Below are positions 1-8,930 of a stretch of 30,370 bases of DNA, one piece after another. A model generated the notes under the pieces. It was not told where the DNA came from. It saw only the letters and a list, made by a program, of their open reading frames with translations, and ran no database searches. The first letter of the stretch is position 1, and each line of letters starts with the position of its first letter. The position numbers were made by a program, and so were the translations under genes. The stretch is from positions 1 to 30,370 of the forward strand of contig JAZSMJ010000044.1 in assembly GCA_045535815.1 (NCBI GenBank). Direction: 5' to 3'. This DNA is from JAZSMJ01 sp045535815 (lineage in GTDB: Bacteria; Bacillota; Clostridia; Oscillospirales; CAG-272).

Positions 1-9
1 CTTCCACCC

Positions 10-729
10 TCACACAAGCTCGCCTATTTCATCCTTTAATCTGTCGAATATCTTTTTCTCAAGCCTTGATATGTAAGATTGCGAGATGCCCAGCTTATCG
101 GCGACCTCCTTTTGCGTATACTCCCTCTTCTCGCCGATACCGAAGCGGAGCTTTATTATCGCCTGCTCACGCTCGCTCAGGTTTTCTATTGCACGTTCTA
201 TCGTTCTTTTATCCTCGTCGCTCTCGATGTTTCTATAGACGCTGTCCTCGTCTCCACCCAGAACGTCAGAGAGCAGAAGCTCGTTCCCATCCCAATCAAC
301 GTTCAGCGGCTCGTCTATAGACATTTCTATATGACTGCCGTTGTTTTTTCTTATAAACATAAGTATCTCGTTTTCTATGCACCGAGAGGCATAGGTGGCA
401 AGCTTTATATTTTTGTCCGATCTGAAGGTGTTTACCGCCTTTATAAGTCCTATCGTTCCTATTGATATAAGATCCTCTATGCCGATGCCGGTATTTTCAA
501 ACTTCTTGGCGATATATACCACAAGCCGAAGATTATGCTCTATCAGAAGGCTTCTCTGAGCAGGATCGCAATCGATATTATCTATAGCAACGCTCTCCTC
601 CTCTGCGCTGAGCGGTGGCGGCAGAGTGTCGGGTCCGTTTATGTAGTATACTCCGTCCTCGGAATCAGAACGGCGCAGAACTATACTTTTCGACAGATAT
701 TTTATAAGCCTTACAAGTATTCCTCTCAT
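10..729 (-). CDS. sigE: RNA polymerase sporulation sigma factor SigE (pro-sigma-E)
   Basis: Sigma-70 family factor of 239 aa that directs early mother-cell transcription during sporulation. The N-terminal ~30 residues form a basic, hydrophobic pro-sequence ending at YYINGPDTLPPPLS, which matches the YYI..LPPPLS context cleaved by SpoIIGA in known pro-sigma-E. Region 2 follows (LIEHNLRLVVYIAKKFENTG, GIEDLISIGTIGLIKA), and region 4 lies at the C-terminus with a helix-turn-helix (YTQKEVADKLGISQSYISRL). The ATG has AGGAAGG 9 to 14 bases upstream. It starts 21 bp after the spoIIGA stop, so the two are co-transcribed, as in Bacillus and Clostridium. The length matches the family. The usual next gene, sigG, would lie outside the window. 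Confidence 0.97.
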   Translation of the reverse strand: MRGILVRLIKYLSKSIVLRRSDSEDGVYYINGPDTLPPPLSAEEESVAIDNIDCDPAQRSLLIEHNLRLVVYIAKKFENTGIGIEDLISIGTIGLIKAVNTFRSDKNIKLATYASRCIENEILMFIRKNNGSHIEMSIDEPLNVDWDGNELLLSDVLGGDEDSVYRNIESDEDKRTIERAIENLSEREQAIIKLRFGIGEKREYTQKEVADKLGISQSYISRLEKKIFDRLKDEIGELV

Positions 730-750
730 TTTCTCATTACCTTCCTCAGT

Positions 751-1626
751 TTATTCACACAAGACCGCCGGTACTATCGCACGGTGGGCATCGCTTGATC
801 CCTCACCGCTGTCCACGCCTATGCAGACCGACCTCTCAATTCCGCACACAGTCACCCTATCGGGAATAAAGCCTATTATCAGCCCCTTATGCCCGACGGA
901 TGAGACGGGTATCACCCTTATTCTGCTTATGTCGCTCATATCAAGCTCGGGTATCCGCTCTATATCCCCCGAGCGAAGTATATCTGCCATTTTTTTATCG
1001 AGGATACCCTCAATCTCACTCACAAAGGTCACTATGACAGGTCTGCTGCCTATCGGATCAAAAAGAAAGTTACCGCTATCGCAAAAGCCGCAAAGCTCCG
1101 TCTTTGCTCCCCTGTATTCTATCTCAAGCGGCACGCTTACCGCCCTCTTTCTTCTTTTGGAGATAAAACCGCCCAATACTGTTACCGCCGTGCTTATCAG
1201 AACGCAGACAAGAAGCCAGGCTGTCGGTATATCAGAGCTTAAGCTGCCGATATCTCCGTTTATGTATATCATTTTCCGCTCGCTCAGTCTGTTAAGTGCG
1301 TAGTATATAGCCGTCATACCGCCGCCGAGCGAAAAGCTGACGGTGTAGAAAAGGAGCGCCGTTTTGATATATCCGAATATCCTCTCGCTTTTGTAGGCAA
1401 TATAACACATAAGCAGCGAGACTGCGATATCGGTTATTATGCTCAGCGTTTTATTCCCTATATAAAGCAAGGTTATGACCGAATAGGCGGCACCTATGGT
1501 ACAGGCGAGGGCAAGCGGTGCCGTGCGTATTTTTCTGTGCATTATCGCACCGGTTATATACAAAGAAAGAAAATCCATACTGAAGTTGATAAGGAAAAAT
1601 ATATCTCCGTATATTGTCTGCTCCAT
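751..1626 (-). CDS. spoIIGA: Sigma-E processing peptidase SpoIIGA
   Basis: Membrane aspartic protease of 291 aa that removes the SigE pro-sequence after septation. The first ~155 residues hold about five hydrophobic segments (for example FFLINFSMDFLSLYITGAIM and TAWLLVCVLISTAVTVLGG). The C-terminal half is a soluble pepsin-like single lobe with the catalytic motif CDSGN, Asp at residue 183, the position of the catalytic Asp in B. subtilis SpoIIGA. The start has GGGGTGATGAA upstream. It is first in a two-gene operon with sigE. Its promoter overlaps the terminator of the preceding DUF1015 gene (separate entry). Confidence 0.96.
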   Translation of the reverse strand: MEQTIYGDIFFLINFSMDFLSLYITGAIMHRKIRTAPLALACTIGAAYSVITLLYIGNKTLSIITDIAVSLLMCYIAYKSERIFGYIKTALLFYTVSFSLGGGMTAIYYALNRLSERKMIYINGDIGSLSSDIPTAWLLVCVLISTAVTVLGGFISKRRKRAVSVPLEIEYRGAKTELCGFCDSGNFLFDPIGSRPVIVTFVSEIEGILDKKMADILRSGDIERIPELDMSDISRIRVIPVSSVGHKGLIIGFIPDRVTVCGIERSVCIGVDSGEGSSDAHRAIVPAVLCE

Positions 1627-1641
1627 TTCATCACCCCGAAA

Positions 1642-1686
1642 AAATTATACACCCTCTGCGGCAAAAAAACTGTCGCAAGAGGGTGC
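1642..1686 (-). terminator. Intrinsic terminator after the DUF1015 gene
   Basis: On the minus strand CACCCTCTTGCGAC pairs with GCCGCAGAGGGTG (a few imperfect positions) around a T-rich loop and is followed by TATAATTTTTT. It closes the long yicC-to-DUF1015 operon. Its T-tract contains the spoIIGA -10 hexamer. Confidence 0.7.
1644..1678 (-). promoter_or_regulatory. Candidate spoIIGA promoter with Spo0A-box-like sequence
   Basis: A perfect TATAAT (-10) lies at 1644-1649 on the minus strand. The best -35-like hexamer, TTGCGA, is at 1673-1678, 23 bp away, which is too far for ordinary sigma-A promoters. The B. subtilis spoIIG promoter is known for an abnormally long (22 bp) spacer and activation by Spo0A. 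On the plus strand 1671-1677 reads TGTCGCA, one mismatch from the 0A box TGTCGAA. Spo0A control is inferred. Confidence 0.5.
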
Positions 1687-1707
1687 TGATAAAATTGTTT
1701 CGGATAT

Positions 1708-2889
1708 TTATTTGATCTTTCTCGCTTCCATATAGTAGCGCTTTGACGCCGCCTCACCCATTGAGAAGGTCTTGCGGGGAAGCACGCCCTTTTCCTTGAT
1801 GTAGGGGAAGAGCTCGCTCTTTTCGATACCGTCAAAGATAAAGCCGACTGCACCGCTCTGCGATGCAAGCTTTTTAACGACGTCCTCGCCGTGAATATAG
1901 TCAACCGATACCTCTTTATGCTCTGCTATGTACTCATCGATAAAGCTCTGCAGCTCATAGACCGTAAATCCGTCTGTGAAGCCACATCCGCATTTTGCAG
2001 AAGAGATATACTCTATCTTCTTTTTGCCGCTTGCAAAGCGTTTTTCGAACTCAGAGATAAGCTGATTTTCATCTACGCCGAAAAGCACTCTGTATATCGG
2101 CTCAAACTCAAGTGCGGCATCGTGTATATTCACCACCTCGGCAAGTGCGTATCTTGCAAGGGGGTTATTGCTTGCGTTATAGCACGCCTTTGCGGTTGCA
2201 AGAGAGTGATTGCCGTCACCGACTGCGAAAAGCAGAGGATCCTCACCCTCGCAGAGTGCGTCGAGTGCGCTGAGAAGGGCATTTTGCGCTTCCTTATCTA
2301 TAAGGACGCCCTTAAGATGTCCGCCTCCCATACACAGATCGAAATCGTAAAGGATCTTATCGCCCTTTGATGCCTTTGATATGACCGAATCATCCTTATC
2401 GTCGATAAGAAGCATTATATGCGGAAGCTCTATCGGAGCGTTCTCTCTTATCTTTACTCTCGGCGGTATGCGGTCAAGCACCGTGCCCTCGGTCGCTCTG
2501 ATAAGCGCCCTTGAGCCAACGGTATAATCATAGGCTTCAAGGTCGACCGCACCGACTATGCCACGGCGTATTCTGCCGTCGGGAAGTGTACGCTCTACGT
2601 ATATCATAGCGTCATCATACTGCTCAAAAACGCCGTTTTCAAGATACTGTGCCATAGTGGCGTTGATAAGCTCTGTGCGCTCCTGCGGTCTATCTGAAAG
2701 ATACGCCTCGGGAAGAATTACTCTGAGTGCTGACGGCATATCCTTAACCACAGCGTCAAGCTCCTCCCAGTATTCGGGCTGTGAGGTGAACTGATCGCAG
2801 GCTACTACAGACCAGCTCTCGTGTCCTTCCTTTGGAATAAGTATATCTGCCGGATAAAACGGCACCTTTTCTATGTTTGTATTGCTCAT
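1708..2889 (-). CDS. DUF1015 family protein
   Basis: 393-aa soluble protein recognised as the DUF1015 family by its N-terminal MSNTNIEKVPFYPADILIPK, WSVVACDQFTSQPEYW and the central FAVGDGNHSLATAKACY stretch. The family has no established biochemical role. The invariant DGNHSLATA segment suggests an active or ligand-binding site, but no reaction can be assigned. It begins 9 bp after the rsmB stop with a weak ribosome site (AAAGTGAG), so it is probably translated as the last gene of the operon, ahead of the terminator at 1642-1686. No signal peptide or membrane segment is visible. Confidence 0.85.
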   Translation of the reverse strand: MSNTNIEKVPFYPADILIPKEGHESWSVVACDQFTSQPEYWEELDAVVKDMPSALRVILPEAYLSDRPQERTELINATMAQYLENGVFEQYDDAMIYVERTLPDGRIRRGIVGAVDLEAYDYTVGSRALIRATEGTVLDRIPPRVKIRENAPIELPHIMLLIDDKDDSVISKASKGDKILYDFDLCMGGGHLKGVLIDKEAQNALLSALDALCEGEDPLLFAVGDGNHSLATAKACYNASNNPLARYALAEVVNIHDAALEFEPIYRVLFGVDENQLISEFEKRFASGKKKIEYISSAKCGCGFTDGFTVYELQSFIDEYIAEHKEVSVDYIHGEDVVKKLASQSGAVGFIFDGIEKSELFPYIKEKGVLPRKTFSMGEAASKRYYMEARKIK

Positions 2890-2898
2890 TTGTCATTC

Positions 2899-4191
2899 TC
2901 ACTTTCTGAGTTTTATAAATTTTGCGGTAAAGAAGCCGTCCGTTCCGTCTGTGTCGGGGAAGAAGGTCTGCATCCCCTCAAGCTTAAAGTCCGGATGCTC
3001 GGCTAAAAATCTCTCTGCTACCCTTTCGTTTTCAAGCAGGTTGAGAGTGCAGGTGGAGTAGACGAGAACGCCTCCCTTTTTGACGTACTGCGCTCCGTTT
3101 GACAGTATTGCGTACTGCACACGGGGAAGTCTTGCTATATCCTCGGGGGCCTTATATCTTATCTCGGGCTTCTTTGCGATAACGCCAAGACCCGAGCAGG
3201 GCACGTCACACAGAACTCTGTCAGCGCTTTCTATAAGGTCCTCTCTTAATTTGGTGCCGTTCTGCACGCCCGTTTCGATTATATCTATGCCCAGAGATTT
3301 AGCACCACGCCGAACGAGCGAGAGCTTGTTTTCGTGAAGGTCAAGGCTGAGCACGCTTCCCTTATTTTCCATATCTATGGCGATGGAAAACGATTTGCCG
3401 CCCGGGCACGAGCAGGTGTCGATAACTCTGTCTCCGCTCTGCGCTTCAAGCATTGCCGCACAATACTGCGACGCCTCGTCCTGAACGAACATCTCACCGT
3501 TTTTGACCCATTCAAGCCCCGTCAGCGGTACGCTTTTCTCAAATCTGATACCGCTTTTGCATCTTGTCGGATAGGCAGTATATCCTGCCGCCTCAAGCTC
3601 ACAAAGTATCTGCTCTCTGCTTTTTTTCAGGGTATTTACCCTGAAGGTAAGGGGTGGAATATCGTTTAAGGTCGCAAGTATGCTCTCGGCACGGCGTGCG
3701 CCGTAATCGCTCTTCCACTTCTCGCACAGCCACTCGGGACAGCTGTAGGTCACCGACAGATATTTTATAAGCTCCCTCTTCTTATCGGGATATACGATAC
3801 CGTCCTTATTCCTTATTATATTTCTGAGCACCGCATTGGCATAGGGCGGTGCGCCCTTGCTTTTGCAGTATCTTTTTACTATTTCTACAGTTTCGTTGCA
3901 GGCGGCGCTGTCCGGTACTCTGTCAAGATACATTATCTGATAGACGCCAAGTCTGAGTGCGCAGAGCATATCGCTCTCAAGCTCCTCTACCGTCTGCTTT
4001 GAAAATCTGCCTATGATATAGTCTACGGTTATTCTGCGCTCGATAACTCCGTAGACCAGCGTGGTAAACAGACCTCTGTCGGCACTTGAAAAATTATACT
4101 TCTTCAGTGCCGCATCTATTTCAAGATTTGAATATTTGTTTCCGTCGTCACATCTCTTAAGCGACAGAAAAGCCGCTTCTCTTGCTGTCAT
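2899..4191 (-). CDS. rsmB: 16S rRNA (cytosine(967)-C5)-methyltransferase RsmB
   Basis: 430-aa S-adenosylmethionine-dependent rRNA m5C methyltransferase. An N-terminal NusB-like RNA-binding domain (about 1-140) precedes the Rossmann methyltransferase domain. The SAM loop DTCSCPGGKS is at 258-267, the motif IV PCSG with Cys332 follows DRVLCDV, and the nucleophilic motif VI Cys381 sits in VYSTCTL. The start is preceded by ACGGAG. It lies between the Zn-peptidase and DUF1015 genes. In B. subtilis the homologue also follows fmt, which supports a conserved translation-related operon. Confidence 0.96.
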   Translation of the reverse strand: MTAREAAFLSLKRCDDGNKYSNLEIDAALKKYNFSSADRGLFTTLVYGVIERRITVDYIIGRFSKQTVEELESDMLCALRLGVYQIMYLDRVPDSAACNETVEIVKRYCKSKGAPPYANAVLRNIIRNKDGIVYPDKKRELIKYLSVTYSCPEWLCEKWKSDYGARRAESILATLNDIPPLTFRVNTLKKSREQILCELEAAGYTAYPTRCKSGIRFEKSVPLTGLEWVKNGEMFVQDEASQYCAAMLEAQSGDRVIDTCSCPGGKSFSIAIDMENKGSVLSLDLHENKLSLVRRGAKSLGIDIIETGVQNGTKLREDLIESADRVLCDVPCSGLGVIAKKPEIRYKAPEDIARLPRVQYAILSNGAQYVKKGGVLVYSTCTLNLLENERVAERFLAEHPDFKLEGMQTFFPDTDGTDGFFTAKFIKLRK

Positions 4192-4212
4192 ATAGCTCTC
4201 CGTTATTTTTCG

Positions 4213-4908
4213 TCAGTTTCTTCGTCTGGAATTTGAGCCGACTATTATAAGAAGTCTCAAAAGGTTTGCAAGTGATACCGCAAGTGCGGCAACGTAGGTA
4301 AGTGCGGCGGCCCTCAGCACCTTTTTTGCGCCCGAGAGCTCGGTATCGTTCATAAGATTACCGCCCTCAAGCGCCGCTATGGCTCTTGAGCTTGCGTTGA
4401 ATTCGACCGGAAGGGTTATCAGCTGAAACACCACCGAAAGCCCGAACGCCGCAACGCCTACATAGGCTATGGGCGGATAGGACATTATTATACCCAAAAG
4501 TATAAGGGGCAGTGCGAGATTTGAGCCGATATTGGTCACCGTTATGATAGAGGCTCTGAGCTTTATCGGGCCGTAGCCCGTCGCATACTGCACGGCGTGT
4601 CCCGCCTCGTGCGCCGCAACGCCTATTGCGGCTACGCTCGCCTTATCGTAAACGCTCTCGGACAGCCTTATAACGTTCGTCCTCGGGTCGTAATGGTCGG
4701 TAAGACTTCCGCTTACCCTTTCTATTTTGACGTTCTGAGCGCCGCCCATCAAAAGCACACGCTCTGCCGCCTCTCTGCCCGTCAGCCCTCTCAGGCTGCT
4801 GACCTTCGAATATTTTGAAAAGGTGCTCTTGACCATTCCCTGCGCTATAAGCGAGAGCAGAATGGCAGGCAAAACTATTACTATATAGCTCCAATCCATA
4901 AAGAACAT
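4213..4908 (-). CDS. YugP-type membrane zinc metallopeptidase
   Basis: 231-aa neutral zinc metallopeptidase of the YugP/Zn_peptidase_2 family. An N-terminal hydrophobic anchor (residues 7-24) is followed by a cytosolic catalytic region with HEAGH at 100-104 (VAAHEAGHAVQYATGY) and two or three more hydrophobic helices near 118-165 and 203-222. PVEFNASSRAI after the second helix pair probably supplies the third zinc ligand (Glu). The chosen ATG has CGGAG seven bases upstream. It is inserted between fmt and rsmB, where many Bacilli have no gene. Substrates of the family are unknown. Confidence 0.88.
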   Translation of the reverse strand: MFFMDWSYIVIVLPAILLSLIAQGMVKSTFSKYSKVSSLRGLTGREAAERVLLMGGAQNVKIERVSGSLTDHYDPRTNVIRLSESVYDKASVAAIGVAAHEAGHAVQYATGYGPIKLRASIITVTNIGSNLALPLILLGIIMSYPPIAYVGVAAFGLSVVFQLITLPVEFNASSRAIAALEGGNLMNDTELSGAKKVLRAAALTYVAALAVSLANLLRLLIIVGSNSRRRN

Positions 4909-4921
4909 ATCTTATCTCCGT

Positions 4922-5854
4922 TTATTCAAAAATATCTCCTACGCTGACCTTTCTGCCGTTTATAAAGTCTGACGCCTTCATCTTCCCCTTGCCCTCGGGC
5001 ACAAGCTCGGTTATGGCTATCGCACCCTCACCGCATTTGACGGTTACCGAACCGCCGTCAAGAGAGAGCACCTCGCCTATCTGCCCACGTGATACGTCGG
5101 GAAGCAGTTTTGCGGATACTATCTTTATTATCTTTCCAGAAAGGCAGGAATATGCAAGCGGCACGGGTGAAAGACCTCTTATAAGGTCGTGCAGCTCCTT
5201 TGCGGGTCTTGAAAAATCTATTTTGCAGTCTGCCTTTTCTATCTTTGCGGCGTAGGTTGCAAGGCTGTCATCCTGCTTTTCGGCATCAATCCTGCCCTCT
5301 TCAAAGCCGTGAAGCACCTCGCAGAGCTTGATCGCACCCATTTCGGCAAGCTTGTCGTGGACGGTGCCGAAATTGTCGCTGTCCTCTGCCGTAAAGCTTG
5401 CCTTTGCAAGCATATCGCCGGTGTCAAGCCCCTCGTTCATATACATAATGGTTATGCCTATTTCACGCTCGCCGTTTATTATCGCTCTTTGTATGGGCGC
5501 CGCACCTCTGTACGCAGGAAGCAGTGAGCCGTGAACGTTAACGCACTTGAATTTCGGGTAGTCGAGCACGTATGACGGAAGTATTCTTCCGTATGCAACG
5601 ACTACTATAACGTCGGGGTCAAGCTGTGAAAGAAGCGCCTTGAACTCCTCGTTATCACGGAGTTTTTCGGGCTGATATACCGAAAGTCCGTTTTCCTGTG
5701 CATATACCTTTACGGGAGGGGGCATTAAGGTATAGCCTCTTCCCTTGGGTCTGTCGGGCTGTGTGACAACGCCGACTATATCAAATCCTTCGGACACCAG
5801 CGCCTCAAGAGAGGTTTTTGCAAAGTCGGGTGTCCCCATAAATAAAACCTTCAT
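4922..5854 (-). CDS. fmt: Methionyl-tRNA formyltransferase
   Basis: 310-aa enzyme that transfers a formyl group from 10-formyl-tetrahydrofolate to Met-tRNA(fMet). The N-terminal hydrolase fold starts MKVLFMGTPDFAKTSL. The catalytic segment NVHGSLLPAYRGAAP lies at 107-121 and the second signature, EGLDTGDML, at 141-149. The C-terminal tRNA-binding barrel spans about 205-310. GGAGGTAAG precedes the ATG. It sits 11 bp after def, the enzyme that later removes the formyl group, as is usual in bacteria. Confidence 0.98.
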   Translation of the reverse strand: MKVLFMGTPDFAKTSLEALVSEGFDIVGVVTQPDRPKGRGYTLMPPPVKVYAQENGLSVYQPEKLRDNEEFKALLSQLDPDVIVVVAYGRILPSYVLDYPKFKCVNVHGSLLPAYRGAAPIQRAIINGEREIGITIMYMNEGLDTGDMLAKASFTAEDSDNFGTVHDKLAEMGAIKLCEVLHGFEEGRIDAEKQDDSLATYAAKIEKADCKIDFSRPAKELHDLIRGLSPVPLAYSCLSGKIIKIVSAKLLPDVSRGQIGEVLSLDGGSVTVKCGEGAIAITELVPEGKGKMKASDFINGRKVSVGDIFE

Positions 5855-5865
5855 CTTACCTCCAA

Positions 5866-6348
5866 TTATTCGCCTGCGAGCTCCTCGACCTCTTCGGGAG
5901 TGAGTATGCGGACTGCATTATCGATAAACAGCTTGCCGTCAAGGTGGTCAAGCTCGTGGCAGAAGGCTCTTGCAAGAAGGTCGCTTCCGCTTACCTCAAA
6001 ATACTTTCCGTTTCTGTCCATTGCACGAACGGTAACGGTCTTGGGTCTGTGTGTGATGCCCCATGTATCAGGCACGGAAAGGCATCCCTCAACCTCCTCC
6101 TGCTCGCCCGATGAGGCTATTATCTCGGGATTTATCAGCTCGTAAAGCTGACCGTCCTCTACCTCTACCAGCACAACTCTGCGAAGAACGCCCACCTGCA
6201 CCGCCGCAAGTCCTGCGCCGTGCGCCTTGTGAAGCGTGTCCTTCATATCGTCAAGCAGTCTGATTATTCGCTCGTCTATCTTATCGACCGCCCTGCTCTT
6301 CTTTCTCAGGACCTCGTCGCCCTCTTTTACTATATTAAGAATTGCCAT
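5866..6348 (-). CDS. def: Peptide deformylase
   Basis: 160-aa metalloenzyme that removes the N-formyl group from nascent proteins. All three family motifs are present: GAGLAAVQVG (44-53), EGCLS (87-91, metal ligand Cys89) and HELDH (131-135, two His ligands and catalytic Glu). The short length and the plain C-terminus fit the type I/III enzymes of Clostridia. GGGAG precedes the start. It lies between priA and fmt and is co-transcribed with them. Confidence 0.98.
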   Translation of the reverse strand: MAILNIVKEGDEVLRKKSRAVDKIDERIIRLLDDMKDTLHKAHGAGLAAVQVGVLRRVVLVEVEDGQLYELINPEIIASSGEQEEVEGCLSVPDTWGITHRPKTVTVRAMDRNGKYFEVSGSDLLARAFCHELDHLDGKLFIDNAVRILTPEEVEELAGE

Positions 6349-6365
6349 TTTTATTCTCCCATCTG

Positions 6366-8852
6366 TTATATTGAATTAGGATTTACGTCTATTGCCAGAT
6401 TTAGCGTCTTCGTCAGCCTTTTTCCGTATTCGCAAAGGAGCTGACGGAGCATTGCTCTCGTTTTGCTGTTGGCTCTGCACTTTATAACGAAGCGCATTCT
6501 GTATTTGCCGTTTATTCGGTAAAGCGGAGCCTCTATCGGCCCGAACACCTCTGCCACGACTCCGTTATACTCTCCCGAAAGCATCTCCCTTATCCTCTTT
6601 GAAAGCTCCTGCACGGTATGCAGAAGTGCGCTCTCGTCCTCGCTCGTAAGCGTCAGCATCACGATGTCGCAATAGGGCGGAAAGACCAGCGCACGGCGAA
6701 GCTCTATCTCGTTTTTATAAAAGGTCTTGTAATCCTGCTCGCAGGCAAGCTTCAAAACGGGATGCTCGGGATTGTAGGTCTGTATGACCGCTCTTCCCTT
6801 TTTATCGGCTCTGCCTGCCCTGCCTATTACCTGGGTAAGCAGCGAGAAGGTACGCTCGTTTGCTCTGTAATCGTCAAGATAAAAGGCGCTGTCGGCATTC
6901 ATAACGCCTACCAGCGTTACGTTGGGGAAATCGTGTCCCTTTGCCACCATCTGCGTGCCGAGAAGTATATCCGCCTGCCCGCGTCTGAAGCTGTCAAGTA
7001 TACTCTCATACGAGAACTTGCCCGAGGTGGTATCGGCATCCATTCGTATCATCGGTCTGCCCTCGAATAACTCGGACAGCTCCTGCTCGACCTTCTGCGT
7101 GCCGTAGCCGACGTATCTTATATGCTCGCTTGCGCACTCGGGGCATTGCTGAGGCACTCTTTCTCTGTATCCGCAGTAATGGCAGAAAAGATATCCGTTA
7201 TGCTCACCTTCCCGATCGCCCCTGCTGTGATAGGTCAGCGACACGCTGCAATGAGGACACATTATAACGTTTCCGCACATGGTGCAGGTGAGAAAATTGT
7301 TATATCCCCTTCTGTTTATAAACAGTATCGACTGCTCGCCGTTTTTTATGTTATTGAATATATGCTCTCTTATTATATCACCGACAGGCGACAGATTGCC
7401 CTGCGCCGACTCCTCACGCATATCGGCTATCACCGTTTCGGGAAGTGTGGCTCCGCCGTATCTCTTTGTAAGCTCGACCAAAGTATACGCTCCGCTCTGC
7501 GCCTTATAGTAGCTCTCAAGCGATGGAGTTGCGGATGAGAGAAGCATAAGCGCATTCTGATGCGCACATCTGTATCTCGCCACGTCCTTTGCGTGATATT
7601 TGGGCGCCATATCCGATTTATAGGTATGCTCCTGCTCCTCGTCTATGACTATCATTCCGAGATTTTCAAAGGGAGCGAATATTGCAGAGCGTGTGCCTAT
7701 GCATATATCCGCCTCGCCGTTTTTCATTCTGCGCCAGGCATCAAGCCGCTCACCCTGCGAGAGCGAGGAATGGACGACTGCTATTCTGTCCTTGTAATAC
7801 GACACGAAGATACCGACCGTTTGCGGTGTCAGCGATATTTCGGGCACAAGCACGATAACGCTTCGCCCGTCCCTTAACACCTCGTCTATGACCGACTTTA
7901 TGACCCTTGTTTTACCGCTTCCGGTAATTCCGTGAAGCAGAGCCGCCTTGGGCTGATGGGTATTGTAAAGCTCGCATATCTTATCCCTTGCTTCGCTCTG
8001 CTCAGCAGACAGAATATTCTCACCCGAATATCCGCCGTATCCGTCACCGTACGGATTTCTGTATTTGTCAAAGCGCTCGATTTTAAGTATTCCCTTATCG
8101 CACAGATTTTTTATCTGAGAGGAGCTTACCGAAAGCACGTTTTTTATCTCATCGGCTAAAACGCTGTCCTTATCGGTGAGATATCTGATTATCTCAAGCA
8201 GCTTTGCACCCCTCACTCCGTAGCTTGACGGTGACGCCTTGAACTCCTCGCTCAGCGAAAGGCACTCGGTATACTTTATATTAGAGCTTTCACGAAGCTG
8301 TGTTTCACGGCGCACCACACCTCGCCTTACAAGCGAGTGAAGCGCCTTTTCGGCATCCTTGCCGAACCTTTGCTTTATCGCCTTTACGCTCATTTTGCCG
8401 TCTTTTTTGAGCTTAAGATATATATCGGATGCAACTCCGCTGAGGCTCTTACCGTATGCTCCGTCGTTTTCGGCGTCGGTTACGGCGCTGTAATAGTCCA
8501 CAAGTCCGTCAAACGCCGCCCCCGGAAGCATTGCCCTTACCGCCTCACCGACTGTACAGAAGGTATGGTCGGCAAGAAAGAGCGCAAGTCCTCGCATCTC
8601 TTCATTCAGTCGAAGCGAGGTATTTATTACCCCGAGAGCAGATTTTACCTTTTCGGCCTCTATCTCCACTGTATCGGCAAAGCCGAATACCACCGCAGCT
8701 TTGCTTCTGTTGCCTGCGCCGAAGGGAACGCTGACAAAGCTTCCCTCGTATACCTCCTCCCGAAAATCCTCGGGAAGATAATATTCAAATATACGGTCTA
8801 TATGATAGGGCACGTCAAGCAGATAGACCCTTGCATACGGTTGCCTTGCCAA
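6366..8852 (-). CDS. priA: Primosomal replication restart helicase PriA
   Basis: About 828-aa superfamily 2 helicase that reloads the replisome at stalled forks. The N-terminal 3'-DNA-binding domain spans about 1-110. Positions below count from an upstream GTG, which adds three residues. Walker A GITGSGKT is at 311-318. The Walker B box is DEEQ (407-410) rather than the more familiar DEEH. Two zinc sites use Cys526/529/535/538 and Cys560/563/573/576. Motif VI includes QVIGRAGR. The upstream GTG at 8861 overlaps the ribosome site AAAGGAG, so TTG at 8852, eight bases after it, is the better start. It follows rpoZ; coaBC, found here in B. subtilis, is absent. Confidence 0.96.
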   Translation of the reverse strand: MARQPYARVYLLDVPYHIDRIFEYYLPEDFREEVYEGSFVSVPFGAGNRSKAAVVFGFADTVEIEAEKVKSALGVINTSLRLNEEMRGLALFLADHTFCTVGEAVRAMLPGAAFDGLVDYYSAVTDAENDGAYGKSLSGVASDIYLKLKKDGKMSVKAIKQRFGKDAEKALHSLVRRGVVRRETQLRESSNIKYTECLSLSEEFKASPSSYGVRGAKLLEIIRYLTDKDSVLADEIKNVLSVSSSQIKNLCDKGILKIERFDKYRNPYGDGYGGYSGENILSAEQSEARDKICELYNTHQPKAALLHGITGSGKTRVIKSVIDEVLRDGRSVIVLVPEISLTPQTVGIFVSYYKDRIAVVHSSLSQGERLDAWRRMKNGEADICIGTRSAIFAPFENLGMIVIDEEQEHTYKSDMAPKYHAKDVARYRCAHQNALMLLSSATPSLESYYKAQSGAYTLVELTKRYGGATLPETVIADMREESAQGNLSPVGDIIREHIFNNIKNGEQSILFINRRGYNNFLTCTMCGNVIMCPHCSVSLTYHSRGDREGEHNGYLFCHYCGYRERVPQQCPECASEHIRYVGYGTQKVEQELSELFEGRPMIRMDADTTSGKFSYESILDSFRRGQADILLGTQMVAKGHDFPNVTLVGVMNADSAFYLDDYRANERTFSLLTQVIGRAGRADKKGRAVIQTYNPEHPVLKLACEQDYKTFYKNEIELRRALVFPPYCDIVMLTLTSEDESALLHTVQELSKRIREMLSGEYNGVVAEVFGPIEAPLYRINGKYRMRFVIKCRANSKTRAMLRQLLCEYGKRLTKTLNLAIDVNPNSI

Positions 8853-8890
8853 CTCTCTCACTCCTTTCGGGATAATATATCAAAAAGTTT

Positions 8891-8918
8891 CAGCCGTCCA
8901 AAACGCTTAGGACGGCTG
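8891..8918 (-). terminator. Hairpin between rpoZ and priA
   Basis: A nine-base-pair perfect stem (CAGCCGTCC / GGACGGCTG) with a 10-nt loop. On the minus strand it is followed by AAACTTTTTG, and on the plus strand by TCGGCTTTTTATT. It may attenuate transcription from rpoZ into priA. A weak promoter-like TATATT with a TTTGGA 17 bp upstream follows it on the minus strand, so priA may have partly independent expression. Confidence 0.5.
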
Positions 8919-8930
8919 TCGGCTTTTTAT

